Source: Amyelois transitella
Taxonomy: Eukaryota; Arthropoda; Insecta; Lepidoptera; Pyralidae
Assembly (NCBI RefSeq): GCF_032362555.1
Contig: NC_083510.1
Coordinates: forward strand, 9,265,501-9,329,500
DNA length: 64,000 bases
Direction: 5' to 3'
Position numbers and translations under genes: made by a program. How positions within the stretch are numbered: position 1 is the first letter of the stretch; every line of letters starts with the position of its first letter. The notes beneath the pieces were generated by a model. It made no database searches and had not been told where the DNA came from. It worked only from the letters and a program-made list of their open reading frames with translations. This document shows, in pieces, positions 11,216 through 23,343 of this stretch.

Positions 11216-12464
11216 AGTTTGGTCAAGTCTTGAATTTTTTTATGCTGTCACAGTCAATACGGTCATCTGTCACTATCCTAACGTGGTTTCCTAGCAAAAT
11301 TCGCATAATAAATTGCATGTATGATAACTCTCGAACCGAGAATTTTATTAGACAGACAATTTTTAAGTTAGTTGGATATCAAAATGTCCTAAGAATTTTT
11401 CAAGAAAATAAGGATAATATATAAAATATAACTGTAACGTAGAAATTTTTTCTAAGGTACCAACGAAAACAAGTAAGATTCTAAGATAAGATATCGTAAC
11501 AGTGAACCATAAGTAACTTAATTCCTTTTAAAATCGCTGTTTTATTAAAATCTTACAATGCCACATCTAGAACTAGTGATGTTCACTGTCATGCATCAAA
11601 TGAATGCATTCACACGGCATTCTGGGCTTCAGCTTTATAATTCAAGTTGTCTGGAATTTCAGAGCTTCTAGTTTCAACGGTTCAACAAATAAGACAACCT
11701 ATTTTGTAATGCAAACATTTTTCCAGCTTTTATACTAAAGATACTTAGTGAAACAGTACTTTCTTTACTTTTTATTTTTGACCAATGAATCTCTTACTTT
11801 TAGTTGATGTCCTAAATTATCATCCAGCTTTTGCGTAAGTAGTTTTTGTTTGACCTCGGATTGCTAACCATATTAAAATAAACTTGCAAATGAAAAGGAA
11901 ATAAACTTGCAATTGAAAGGTATTTTTTTTCAGACATTATCAATTATGTACACTAATTATAAGGAATTAATTTTTATGTCAGACTTCAATATATCTAGTT
12001 AGGCTAAATACCTAAATAAAAATAATAGCTAATGGTGGGAATGTATAACTATAAAAATGTTGAAATAATTGTTAACATCATATCATCGATGCATATACCA
12101 CACAAAAGCGTTTAATAAATCAGTTTCCATTATATATGTTTCATTGAGAACGCAGGTATAAACACAATAATAGATAGGTAGACTTATTTCCTTGTAAAAC
12201 TTGGAACGGTCCGATTGAAATAAACAGCTCTTAATCAAAATCCCTAATTCCAGTTTGAGAACAATAAGGAGCCACGGAATTTAATTTAAGCAATTTGTTT
12301 TAATGTATTCGCGATTTTCAACACAACACGGCCGGCCCAATAGTACTTTGTGGGCCCTTTTCCAAACGATTTACAATCTCGTTTCAATGTGTTTTGTTTC
12401 TTAGACACTTTGCGAAGGCGTTCTGTATTAATCCGCGGTACAATAGGTGTGGGACCACAGTAAC
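11216..12464. other. no gene recognised
   Basis: AT-rich, with short chance frames only. Confidence 0.5.
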
Positions 12465-12600
12465 TGTTATTAGTATCGATACAAGTATTTATTTATTACA
12501 AAATATAGTAACGTTGAGTTAGTATCTCGGAACACAAGTTTCGAACTTAAATTTTTTATTTATCTCAATGTGTGTTTTTTGTCCCATATAATATAAAAAA
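12465..12600 (+). repeat. SINE/LINE 3'-end fragment
   Basis: Contains GTATTTATTTATTACAAAATA, then GTTGAGTTAGTATC and ACACAAGTTTCGAACTTA, then TTGTCCCATATAAT. The last two blocks match the 3' half of the tRNA-derived SINE at 24521-24698. Confidence 0.55.
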
Positions 12601-13261
12601 AAAACTAATATTATATCATGTATGGGTAGGTATGTATCATTTATATGTAAAAGTGAATTAAAAAAAAAAGTGAGTTACGCATTTGCAGGTGACGTAGAGA
12701 TCGTAAAGTATAAAATGTGTGTTTCATTTAAAACACTAATGTTTCAGCTGTTCAGCCTCCATGGACAACAAACCTACTCTATGACTTGACATTTGGAATA
12801 AAACTGACTGACAGATAAGTAAAAAAAGAACGGGATCGGTTTGGTAATCTGGTGTTTTTATTGTGACTGACCTACCAGACCCTCGGCCCGTTCTATTAAT
12901 AAGAAGGTTGAACAAATTATCATATTAATATCAGGTTATCAGGTATGAGGAATCGAGCAGATAACTTAATATTTGATTGTGAAACCATGAAACCGTAGCA
13001 CAGCAACGAAAGCTATTAACTTCCTGAACAATATAGAAACTTCCAGAGCTTTCAAAGCTTAATATCGGAGTTGAATTCAATCTAGTCGGTCGATTCGCCG
13101 CAAAAGGCTAATATTCTCTATAAGGTTTTCCAATTATTTAGAAACTTTTGCACCGCAAACCTAAAGCTGAGTAATAATTTAATAGAGAATATAGGCAAGA
13201 CAGAAATGGCTTGGTGGACATAATTAGCTGTTGATTATATTGTTACAAAATGTTACCCAGT

Positions 13262-13425
13262 ATAAACTTAGGATTCTTTTTGTAGGCAATAGACTAGTAG
13301 GTAACCTGTCACTTTTTCAATCTCAATTCCATCATTAAACCTTAGGCCACAGCCAAACGTGGCCTTTCAGTCTTTCTCGACTTCTGTTTCCGTCTACCCC
13401 GTAAGGTATAAAAAAGTGATTGTGT
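13262..13425 (+). repeat. family A retroposon, degenerate
   Basis: Blocks AACCTGTCACT, AATTCCATCATTAA, AACGTGGCCTTTCAGTCTTT and GTCTACCCCGTAAGG occur in family order. Confidence 0.7.
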
Positions 13426-13490
13426 TACCCATAATTAATTTAGCTCTTACCAATTTTGTACAGTGAGAAATTTTAATTTCGGCCCTTAGC

Positions 13491-13622
13491 GCTATTTGTC
13501 GTGGGGTAGACAGAGCCAATACTCAAAGATTGCATTAAGGTATTGGGTTTAAGGTGGTTTTAGATATTCTTTATGGTGAATTTAGATATACTAGTCCCAT
13601 CTCCTAAAAGGAGAATCCCAAG
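13491..13622 (-). repeat. family A retroposon, heavily degenerate
   Basis: Has the GTGGGGTAGACAGAGCCAA box and a CCTAAAAGGAGAATCCCAAG block with altered sequence between them. Confidence 0.5.
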
Positions 13623-14036
13623 TTGTTACCCTTTTCCCATCATTGTCTCGTAAAATCTATGAAAAATGAGAAGCTTGCATGGAAACTTACAATCTCGTTA
13701 TATTTTAGTTGTAAATGTCGCGCAAATAATGAAAATTTGACAAAATATTTCTTTAGGTTACCTCTTAGTTTTCTGTCAATGGAGTTAAGTAGATCGTTCT
13801 ACATTATTCCTTCTCACAGTATTTTTTTAATATTATAATAATGTTACCGCTCCATTAATCTCAACATCGACTGCATTGTTTGTTATCTGTGGACACTCAG
13901 ATTAATAGCAGCCCCCTGTTCGGGCGACCTCCAAATCATTTGTACTAGATCAACCGTACCATTATTCACAAAGTAATTTTGCGTGGAGATAACCGTGATG
14001 GATTTAAACAGTCTTTATTGTAATTGTTCGTATTAA

Positions 14037-14304
14037 ACATACATACATACATACATATGATCACGTCTATATCCCTTGCGGGGTAGACAGAGCCAACAGT
14101 CTTGAAAAGACTGAATGGCCACGTTCAGCTATTTGGCTTAATGATAGAACCGAGATTCAAATAGTGACAGGTTGCTAGCCCATCGCCTAAAAGAGGAATC
14201 CTAAGTTTATAAGCCTATCCCTTAGTCGCCTTTTACGACATCCATGGGAAAGAGATGGAGTGGTCCTATTCTTTTTTGTAATAGTGCCGGGAACCACACG
14301 GCAC
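14037..14304 (-). repeat. family A retroposon, full length
   Basis: A complete copy. Element sense begins GTGCCGTGTGGTTCCCGGCA at 14304. It passes through GGATGTCGTAAAAGGCGACT, GGCGATGGGCTAGCAACCTG and CTGTCTACCCCGCAAGGGAT and ends in a (TATG)n tail at 14037. It is one of the best copies for a consensus. An internal stretch (GCGATGGGCTAGCA, then TTTGAATCTC) loosely resembles tRNA A and B boxes, but the match is weak. Confidence 0.85.
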
Positions 14305-14549
14305 GTTTCGGCACGGCATTCGTATTAAAATTGGTTGAGTAATGCTGTAGGGAGTTAGTGATATCTAGTTTTAACTAATTTAATCAACCAATAGGTTTTA
14401 ATTATTCAGTGATACCTAATCGTTTTTCTACTAGCGACTATCTAACATCTATGTTTATTATTATACGAGTACTTTTAAGTTTGTTAAACTTTACGATTTT
14501 ATATACTTATTGCTACATATTATAGAGTATTTCCACCTATTTATCTTTG

Positions 14550-14551
<2 letters not shown>

Positions 14552-14634
<83 letters not shown>
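14552..14634. repeat. (TA)n microsatellite
   Basis: About 41 uninterrupted TA units, ending 20 bp before the Tc1 element. Confidence 0.97.
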
Positions 14635-14639
<5 letters not shown>

Positions 14640-14655
14640 CGTGTGCATGTATATA

Positions 14656-16378
14656 CAGTGGGTTGCCAAATTAATAGGGACAGTCACATTTTTTATCATA
14701 TTTTTTCTTCAGGCGCGTTTGACTGCTATTTCAAGTGGTGTAAGTGGTCCTGGAATGTATTTTTATGTTCACAGCACCTCTACAGATCAACTTGAAAGTA
14801 AATTTCAAGTGTTATGGGATTTGTTTATTTTGTAAAAATATTTTATTATCGGGAGAGACGCGCAGTCCTTCACACGTGTAAAAGTAAAATAAGTAACTAA
14901 TTATTTTAAAAAGTTATTTTGTGATTTTGTGAAATTATTATTGACTGCAAGTAAGTATTACTTTATTTTTATTAAATCTTAAGTATTTTGGGGCTGATTT
15001 TAGGACGAAATTAATTAATTTTTTATTTTTACAGCTTTCACTATGGGTCGAGGGGTAGATTTGTCTCCAAGAAAAAAATCTGAGGTTAAAACCCTTCTTT
15101 TGCACACAAGTCATTCTCAGAGGAAGATAGCAGAACTGGCTGGTGTTTCTAAGTCGGTAGTAAATAAAATAAAAATAAATCTGGATCAAGATCAGCCACT
15201 TTTGCCCAAAAGAAAAGGCAAATGCGGAAGAAAACGGATTACGACACCACGGTCCGATAGGAAAATCAGGGATATGTGTTTGCAAAACAGGAAGAAAAGT
15301 GCTGGATTGTTAACCCAGATGGTACAGGAGTCTGGAATACAAGTTTCGAAGAGAACTGTACAGCGTAGGTTGGCAGAGGAAGGCCTGACCGGACATCGCC
15401 CAGCTAAAAAACCGCGACTGACAGAGGCGATGAAGAAGAAACGACTTGCTTGGGCTCGTGAACACCGTCTGATGAGTGTTGAAGACTGGAGCAAGGTCAG
15501 TTTTAATGTCAATTGATAATTTATATTAATATTATGGTATATTATCTAAAAAGATTTTCATATAAGTTATAAATATTTTTTTTCAGGTGTGTTTCTCAGA
15601 CGAATCAACATTTGAGATTCTTGCCGACAAAAGCAACTTTGTCAGGCGGCGCCCAGGCGAGAAATTTCACCCTGACTGCATTGTGGAACGCGTTAAACAC
15701 CCTGTTAAAATAATGGTATGGTCTGTCATAAGTGCTAAAGGGGTTGGGCGTCTCTACATTGTCCAGGGAACCATGAGACAGGACCAATACAGGCAGGTCC
15801 TAGAAACTCGCTTGTTGCCGCAACTCCGGGAATGGTTCTCAGAGGGGGAGGAATTCATGTTCATGCATGACTCAGCACCATGCCATAAAGCAAGGAGTGT
15901 AACAAAATTTTTAGCAGACCACAATATACCAGTTTTACCTTGGCCTGGCAATTCTCCAGACATGAACCCCATCGAAAACTTATGGGAAATTACCAAGGCG
16001 GAAATTGCCAAGGAAGTGATAACCACCAAGGTAAAACTGATCGAAAAATTAATAAATGTGTGGCACCACAACCCTAAAATAAAGGAAAGTGCCAAACAGT
16101 GCATAGAAAGTATGCCGAGGCGGATCGAAGCACTCATTCAGGCTAAAGGAAATGTGACAAAATATTAGCAATATCTCATTGCCATTTTCGTAATACCTGC
16201 TAATATTTTCTAATTACCCAAAGACTGTTATTTTTTTGTTTAAACTACTTGTAAGATGTGTGTCTAATATTATTAAATATAATTATAACTCAAAACAACG
16301 TTTTTAATTAGTTATGGACCAATAAAGTGTAAAAAAACAATATTTTTCGACTGTCCCTATTAATTTGGCAACCCACTG
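14656..16378 (+). mobile_element. Tc1-family transposon, complete
   Basis: Perfect 30-bp terminal inverted repeats lie at 14656-14685 and 16349-16378 (starting CAGTGGGTTGCC), flanked on both sides by TA, the Tc1/mariner target duplication. The element encodes a transposase with uninterrupted exons and probable introns. A 5' untranslated intron is likely at 14951-15034 (CAA|GTAAGTA ... TTTACAG|CTTTC). Identical termini and open frames suggest recent transposition. Confidence 0.93.
15043..16168 (+). CDS. Tc1-like DD34E transposase, two exons
   Basis: Exon 1 (15043-15495) and exon 2 (15587-16168) join in phase after removal of 15496-15586 (AGCAAG|GTCAGT ... TTTCAG|GTGTGT), giving 344 residues, normal for Tc1 transposases. 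Residues 1-150 hold the DNA-binding part: a first helix-turn-helix (HSQRKIAELAGVSKSVV), a GRKR hook, and a second helix-turn-helix (SKRTVQRRLAEEGL). The catalytic domain follows with FSDES, MHDSAPCH and NPIENLWE; 34 residues separate the second aspartate from the glutamate, which defines DD34E. The start ATG at 15043 lies 8 nt after the splice acceptor of the leader intron. All catalytic residues are present and no frame break is seen, so the product could be active. It cuts and pastes the element at TA dinucleotides in the nucleus. Confidence 0.92.
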
Positions 16379-16842
16379 TATATGTGCAAATCTAGGAAAG
16401 TTGTAGGCAAATTTTGTTCCTGTGTGAAATGTTGGAGAGAGTTTTTAATATTCCGTGCGAAGTCAGGGCGGGTCACATATAGTCAATATTTCCCTTTCCT
16501 TAAGTATTTGAGAAGTATCAATCAAATTTTAAAGGACTTAAGCCTATTTAAATAAACGCATTAAGATACACGTGTAGCAACTACGTAAAATGATAACACT
16601 CCTTGTTTGCATTCAAGAGCATTAGACTGACATCTATTGCTTACGTATAACAATAGATAGAAGAAAATATTTTGAAGCATTCTGCCACTTGCTTGAGATG
16701 GTTGTCTGAAGTGTTCATTGTATGTACTACTCTGCGCTTCTCTTAGACACAACCGTTAGTAAATCGTTTTATGTTTCACCAACAGATGGCGTTGAGCAGA
16801 AATACTAGTTTACGCCGAAAAACAATCTTGTCATTGCTATAA
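16379..16842. other. no gene recognised
   Basis: Flank of the Tc1 element; only short chance frames. Confidence 0.5.
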
Positions 16843-16843
16843 T

Positions 16844-17095
16844 GTGCCGTGTGATTCCCTGCACTTTAGAATAGGACCACTCCATATCGTTAATTCCATA
16901 TTTTAGTCGTAAAAGGTTATTTAGGGAAGGCTTATAAATTCTTGTTGAAGGCGCGATGGGCTAGCAGCCTACTAGTATCTGAATCTCAATACCATCATTT
17001 AGCTATACAGCTGAACGTGGCCTTTCAGACTTTTAAAGACTGTTGCCTCTGTCTTCCCCGCAGGGGATATAGACGTAACTTTACGTATGTGTATG
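16844..17095 (+). repeat. family A retroposon, near full length, diverged
   Basis: Starts GTGCCGTGTG, contains GGCGCGATGGGCTAGCAGCC and CTGTCTTCCCCGCAGGGGAT, and ends in a TATG-type tail. Confidence 0.8.
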
Positions 17096-17214
17096 CTATA
17101 TTGGAGCAAGATTTGGATATATCTTTTTTCATTCAAATGGTTAAACCTTACCTTTAAACCTTAAATAAATCTTAGTAACATAATTACATACATACTTATG
17201 CGAACATCATTTAA

Positions 17215-17262
17215 ATCCTTTAAATCACGCCTCTTATACTTTTGGAGTAGGCAGAGATCAAA
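17215..17262 (-). repeat. family B 3'-end fragment
   Basis: Reverse complement of the family B tail block (ATCACGCCTCTT...GGAGTAGGCAGAGA). Confidence 0.5.
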
Positions 17263-17681
17263 TAAGATTTTATTCAGGCAATTGGATCCTTCATTAGGGT
17301 TAGGTAGGTAGGTACTTATATACCCACTTTGAAAGTCGTGGTTAAAGGCAAACTAAGCTCCTTCCCTAGAAGTGAGGACAACTAACACCGTATAAGAGAT
17401 TGAGTAAAAATTAGGATCATTTCTCGCCGAAATTTAATTGTGTATAAAATGACTATGATCTCCTATCTTAGATCAAAAAAGATACACACAGCTGTGGTAT
17501 CTTTTTTTATCAAAGTAGGCTAAAGTTAGAGTTGAGCTTACTCTGTACGACCCATTAGCTGTGTCTAATAAAGGTGGTTATAACCAGAAGTTTGCTTTAT
17601 GTTGGACATTTTTTGTTAATTTCTAGTCCTAAACCAGAGTTATAAAACTCGAAAGCCACGTATTGTTTGACGGCCTAATGA

Positions 17682-17889
17682 TCCTACTAATATTATAAAT
17701 GCGAAAGTTTTTAAGTACGTCAGGATATCAGTATGGATGTTTGTTTCACTTTCACGCAAAAACTACTGAACCGATTACGATGAAATTTGGTATGTAGGTA
17801 GCTGAAGATCCAGAATTACATACTTGGTTTTTATCCTGGAGTTCCCGCGGGTTTGATTCCACGCGGACGAAGTCGCGGGCGGCCTCTAG
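17682..17889 (+). mobile_element. Helitron-like element, non-autonomous (type D)
   Basis: Starts TCCTACTAATATTATAAA after an A. Ends with the hairpin GCGGACGAAGTCGC, then GGGCGGCCTCTAG before a T. TC start, 3' hairpin, CTAG end and A|T insertion site are the Helitron hallmarks. No coding capacity. A second copy is at 23344-23540. Confidence 0.8.
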
Positions 17890-18984
17890 TTATTAATAAA
17901 GATTCAATATAAATTCACATATTGCTAAACTTTCGCCTCTTTATGCTACGGAAACCAACTCAAAAAACTGACTTAATAATAAAAATAATACACACAAATG
18001 TAGTCGATAACTTTTTCTAATCTCGATTAGATTCATTCTCGATTTATAACATCCTTTTCGAAGTAATTACTAGAATCTTCAGAAATTAATTAAGAAACGA
18101 TACCGCACTTAAAAAGTCGATGGTTCACGAAAAAACGAATAAAAAAACTTTGCATCGAATATTTTTCCCATTCTTACAACCGTCCTTTTCTAATTCAAAA
18201 TGAATGAGATGGATGGAAAACGTACACGAGCAATAAAACTGAATTCTTCATCAGGGTCAACGGCCAATTTTGACGTCATTCGCGGCGATGTGAATTCTGG
18301 GGCAAACAGGTTTCGATTTTGACTGTTAAGGGTATACGTAAATTACAATTTGTATACTAAACTTTGAATATCTGAAAAGATGATGACATTATTGGATTTT
18401 ATAATCTCTATATTAATATTTAGCATATTTTATCAGCTTAAGTTCAGTAAAGTTTTTCCGTTAACCGTATGTGCGTACGTCGTTTTAAATATTTTGTTAT
18501 TTATTCTTTAGGTTGTTCACCCTGGTTCTGATATCAACTCTACTTTCATAGACTGATCAAAAGTTAAAAACCTAGGACGTTTAGATAAAGGCCAAAGTAA
18601 GTTTAAGCCAGCCGTAAACTTAACTTAACTTCTGGTCATCTTAAATAGCCATTGAAATTTTAAGCTACAACCCATGTTTACGTTGATAAGGTATTTTTAG
18701 CGGACTCTGAGTTTCAGACTAGTGTTGTATTTGGAAAAACGATAAAACAACAGACAGACAAACATGAAAAATAGCCGGATGCCATCCATAGTGCGGATAA
18801 GTAAGTGTAAAACACAAAATGTTAAGGACATGACGTATTCAAGGACAACCCTCTCACTTTCAGTGTTTAAAATTGCCGTTAACTTAACCACAATGGTTAC
18901 TGATTCTTGACCAGAGAGGAAGTATGGGACTTCTTTTCAGAGCGCGCATTGCCAAAGAAGATGCAGCCACGTAATATTGACACA
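17890..18984. other. no gene recognised
   Basis: AT-rich, with short chance frames only. Confidence 0.5.
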
Positions 18985-18989
18985 TAGGA

Positions 18990-19125
18990 TCTGTTCGCGC
19001 GATGAAAACAGCTTTCACCGCGCGAAAAGATATCGCTGTTTCGCTTTTTATTATGATGTGAAACGAGACAGCGATAATTTTTCACGCGATAGAAACGGCA
19101 TCGAGCATGCCATACTACGGAGGCA
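18990..19125. mobile_element. foldback MITE-like repeat (type M)
   Basis: Inverted arms at 19021-19043 and 19064-19088 (CGCGAAAAGATATCGCTGT versus the reverse complement of ACAGCGATAATTTTTCACGCG) around a 20-nt centre. GCATGCC and CTACGG follow the right arm, as in the copy at 54484-54568. Others are at 59022-59137 and 61383-61432. Confidence 0.6.
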
Positions 19126-20402
19126 GGTCTGATTGACTGACATAAACACGAACAAACACACGAACAGTTGCCAATTTAAACATTTTGTCATGAGGGTTCC
19201 TTTTCGACACGAAATTCTCATTCCCGTTGGAAATTTAATATCAAAGCTAAAGAAACGTAGGTACATGCCAAATTGAGCTTACTACTCCTAAGTCCTAGTC
19301 ACCTAAATCCATACACTGTCTGCAATGTTCTTAATAATGAAATTTCATCTATTGTTTATTTCGAAAAGTGTAAGACTGATTTTTATGATACAATTTAAAA
19401 TGAATAACAAGGAAAAACAAGGTCCATTACTGCAATCCGTAAGTTAAATTTTTTATACTCCGTATTTCTAAACATACACTGATATTAGATATTTATTATA
19501 AAGGTATACGCCCAATGCACACTCCATAGAAAAAAAGGGCTTCAAGTTCTATACAAACTTGCATTGGGCAAGAAGTACATCATATTACTACTAATACAGT
19601 AGCGGTCTTGTGGTCAAACAGCAAGACAATGACCGAAAGAGTGACCTCCGTGACTTAATTGCATATGTTACACTATGTCATTGCTGAACTGCGTTCCATA
19701 CAAGCACTCTTTCCATAGTGCGTCTACATTTTTCCACTTGCCACGCTACTCCATGCATATTTTTTTCGTTTTACAAGCTCGTCGACTTGGGATACCCTTT
19801 ACCTGACCTTACGCCAGAATGAAGCTTTTATGCAGACCTTCCCTTTCTTTGGAAATAAATCTGTCATATTTCAAAGAAAGAACGCCGAATTGATTATAAG
19901 CCGCGTAAAAATAAGGTTTAGTTCGACAGACTTTGTTATACGGCCACCTCAATTTCATCATAAACCCTTTTCGCATTGGCCTTCGATTTTGTGCCTATTG
20001 GACCTTCGTTCTCCGTAAAGGCATGTTATATATAGTGTGTTTTAATGCCTCTTTACTCCTATCTAATGATTTGTCACCTTTTATGGTATGTTAAATTTTT
20101 CATTTTAATGCTACAATGCTTGTAGCGACATGCTAAATACTTACACATTATCAAATACAGTGTTTTACGGATACTGATGTGATGAAATATGTCGCAATAA
20201 TAAACTTCTTTTTGTTATAATTCTGTGCTAATATAATCAATCAATACGTATGGAACTCCTTTGTTACTAAGTGAGTTAGTGACTGACAGACATAGCTTGG
20301 CCTACGTATTTAGAATACACAAAGTGATTATCTTAAAACACAAACTAAAATAATAAATAATAAAGTTCATCTAAGTTATTTAGAACTCGGTTCTTTGATC
20401 AA
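19126..20402. other. no gene recognised
   Basis: AT-rich, with short chance frames only. Confidence 0.5.
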
Positions 20403-20652
20403 TTCATTCATTCATATAAATATATCTATATCTCTTGCGGAGTAGACTGAGCCAGAAGATTTGACTGATAGGCCATGTTCAGCTGTTAGGTTTAATGATA
20501 GAACTGAGATTTAAATAGTGACAGGTTGCTAGCCAATCGCCTAAAAGAGGAATCCCAAATTTATAAGCCATTCCCATAGTCGCATTTTACATTCATGAGA
20601 AAGAGATGGAGTGGTTCTATTGTTTTTTATATTGGTGGCGGGAACAATCCGG
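20403..20652 (-). repeat. family A retroposon, diverged
   Basis: Has a CATTCATTCATA tail, TCTTGCGGAGTAGACTGAGC, TAGTGACAGGTTGCTAGCC and GAGATGGAGTGGTTCTATT in family order. Confidence 0.8.
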
Positions 20653-21840
20653 TGAAATGTCAAAGTCAAAGTCCAGGGTACCCTAAACGTAAAGTGTTCT
20701 AACCCTAAGCTACTGTCTCTCACCCTAAACTTAAGGGAAAATATTCAAAATAGGTAAGTAACATGGTAAAGGTAATTATATGGACAATGACGCTGAAATC
20801 CTGTCCCAGGACTTACGTAAATATTAAAGGTCGTTGCGGTGCATTCATGCGGAAATGAAACCTTTTGATCAACTTTTAAGTTTTGCGGAACCCAAGTTTG
20901 TTTACATACGCGCAAGTTTATTTACAACAAGTTATTGTACACGACTTTGTCCCCTCAAATTTCAAAAAATTTATCTTTTTTATTATGTTAATCTTTAGAC
21001 GTAAGAATAATAAAAAGATAAATTTACCGCAAAGTTTTGTGAAAATTCTTTCAGTGAAATAAGTAGTGAAAAGCGTGAAAGAGTAACAAACTCACGTATT
21101 CTTACAAAATTTCGCATTTATTGTTAGGAATAACATGATTATAGTAAATACAATATCAATTAATTCATGATTATGGAGAAGGAAAAACATTTTAAGCGAA
21201 CCTGCACAGTTAAGCTAATTGATGTTTTACAGTGATACAATATGTAACATCATACGTGGATAGCTTTTATGTGGCAAAGTTTTCTTCTATTCCATAACGT
21301 ATACTTACTATTAGCTTAAGGTCCTTAATTTTTTTATTATACACCAAATATCTTACAAGCATATCAAATTAAAATAAATGAGGCAGGAGAAATCCTAAAT
21401 AGGCTTTAAATCAGGTAACATCGATTGAAAATGACAGAATTTATAAACAGACATCTGAGGGCTTCCCATTGACGTAATAATGGATTTGGATACGTTTCGT
21501 GTTATATTTGAGAAGAATAAAACCTAATAACTGATCAAACTCGTTTATCGTCAAAAATGGGGAAAGTTTTATCGTGCTGGCATTTGTCCCGGATGTAATT
21601 ATTTGCATTATGGATTATAAAAACAAATTGTATATATGTAGGTACATGCTGTACCAAAATCTCTATTGTATTTCTACGTATTATGTTATTACAATGTCTA
21701 AGCTATATTAATTCAAAATTTCATAAAAATCCGTTTGGTAATTTTACGTGGAAGAGTTTAAAACACACAGACATCCACATATCCTTGAAATCTTCCTCAT
21801 TGATAATATTACTAGTATTAAGTAAGATAATAAAGGAAGG
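20653..21840. other. no gene recognised
   Basis: AT-rich, with short chance frames only. Confidence 0.5.
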
Positions 21841-22058
21841 ATAAACTCAATAGGTCAGACGGAAGTCGCTACTTGTAAAAACCTGACTCGCATATTCCAG
21901 GATCCATGGTCAAGGGCTTACCCTAGGCTCCTCTCCAAAGTGGATGCAACTGGGCATATAGCCACGAAAAAGGAAACTCAGTACAATCACCACCAATATT
22001 TTGACGAAGGAGTACACAAGACTACATCTTAACTCGGCCGTTTCAAGATGTATGTATG
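21841..22058 (+). repeat. unclassified retroposon with ATGTATG tail
   Basis: A more GC-rich block (GGTCAGACGGAAGTCGCTAC ... CTCCTCTCCAAAGTGG ... AACTCGGCCGTTTCAAG) ends in ATGTATGTATG, the same tail type as families A and B. A related GCGACTGCCC motif in reverse orientation is at 63694-63703. Confidence 0.5.
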
Positions 22059-22199
22059 ACTCTGTTCTGAATTATATCCATTAGTTCAATTGATTTTTAA
22101 TTCAATTTTATTAATTTTATTTCAAGTTCGATGTCAATATTTTTGATACTTACCATAACGGAAGGAGGACCTTATATATATAAACAAATATACCAATAA

Positions 22200-22300
22200 A
22201 TAACACATATATACCTATATAATCACATCCATATTCCGTGCGGGGTAGACAGCAGTTTGAAAGGCCATGTTCCGCTTCATTATTGAATTGAGATACATGC
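22200..22300 (-). repeat. family A fragment
   Basis: Has a GTGCGGGGTAGACAG box, AAAGGCCATGTTCCGCTTCA and TTGAATTGAGAT. Confidence 0.6.
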
Positions 22301-22317
22301 AATATATGTATAAAATA

Positions 22318-22576
22318 CTAGCTGTGCCTGCGACTTTGTCCTTGTGTAATAGTTATTTTGGGCATCATTGAAGCCCTCAAGGATGAATAATTTTCCCCGT
22401 ATTTTTCACGTGCGTGCATCGTGCTGTTACTCGTATATAGCCTAAAGCCTTCCTCGATAAATTATCTATTCAACGCAAAAATAATTTTTAAATTCGAACC
22501 AGTAGTTCCTGAGAATAGCGCGTTCAAATAAACAACCAAACAAACAAACTCTTTAGCTTTATAATATTAGTATAGA
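22318..22576 (-). mobile_element. Helitron-like element, non-autonomous (type C)
   Basis: On the minus strand it begins TCTATACTAATATTATAAAG after an A (22577) and ends CAGCTAG before a T (22317). Internal blocks (GAACGCGCTATTCTCAGGAA, CGAGGAAGGCTTTAGGC) match the copies at 29342-29617 and 38938-39214. Confidence 0.8.
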
Positions 22577-22937
22577 TGATATCATTATTTTGTGTGGCTT
22601 TTAGTTTAGTTGATATTTCAAAAACAAAAAAGATGCATGAAACTTAAAACACTGTTTAAAAGTTAACACCTTAGAGAACCTTGTAAAACAGGTTAATTTA
22701 AACTCATTTGTTGATTTTTATGATTTAGTAAAGTTTGTATTGACTTATCTGATTAGTTCTGATGACTGTGCAATTTTGGTTAATGCCAAAATAATGAACT
22801 TATAAAAACATTCTCAATAAAGCACGCTCACAAACTCTTGCGCAAGCAATGTCAAGTGCAAGTTGATGCGCAGTGGTCGTCAATGTATTGGACTTACTCA
22901 TAAAATAAGAAATACTCGTACTATACTTACTACTTAT

Positions 22938-23125
22938 TTTTTTACGATGTCGTAAAAGGCGACTAAGGGATTGTCTTATAAACATGGGTTTCTTTTCAAA
23001 ACGATAGGCTACCAACCTGTCACTATTACCATACGCTATACCTGAACGTGGCCTTCCAGTCTTTGCGAGATTGTTGGCTTTATCTACCCCCGTAAGGGTG
23101 AAGACGTGATTAAATGTTTGTATGA
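22938..23125 (+). repeat. family A retroposon, 3' two thirds
   Basis: Has GATGTCGTAAAAGGCGACTA, AACCTGTCACTATT, GAACGTGGCCTTCCAGTCTT and a TACCCCCGTAAGGG box. Confidence 0.75.
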
Positions 23126-23169
23126 TAAACACTTAACAATTTAGTAGAAATAAAAAGCCATAATAGTTA

Positions 23170-23343
23170 CCGCACCACAGATGAGGGCTGGAGAAAGGTA
23201 CAAATGGGGTGGAGACCGCAAACTGGGGCAGAAATATGGATGAGCAACGTACCATATAGACGAATGATCTGGTCAAGATTACTGGAAATAATTGGATGAG
23301 TTTAGCTCAAGACCGAGAAGAGTGACGTTGCTGGAGGCCTACA
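23170..23343 (+). pseudogene. LINE ORF C-terminal remnant
   Basis: A frame reading DDLVKITGNNWMSLAQDREEW matches the typical C-terminal region of insect non-LTR retrotransposon ORF2 (the WSDD...W...AQDR.W pattern). Upstream frames are broken. A Helitron abuts it at 23344. Confidence 0.6.

Noticed and set aside
14037..14060. CATA repeats as CRISPR-like arrays
   Set aside because: They are simple (TATG)n tails of retroposons without spacers.
14547..14795. 82-codon ORF
   Set aside because: It is mostly translation of the (TA)n tract (alternating I and Y).
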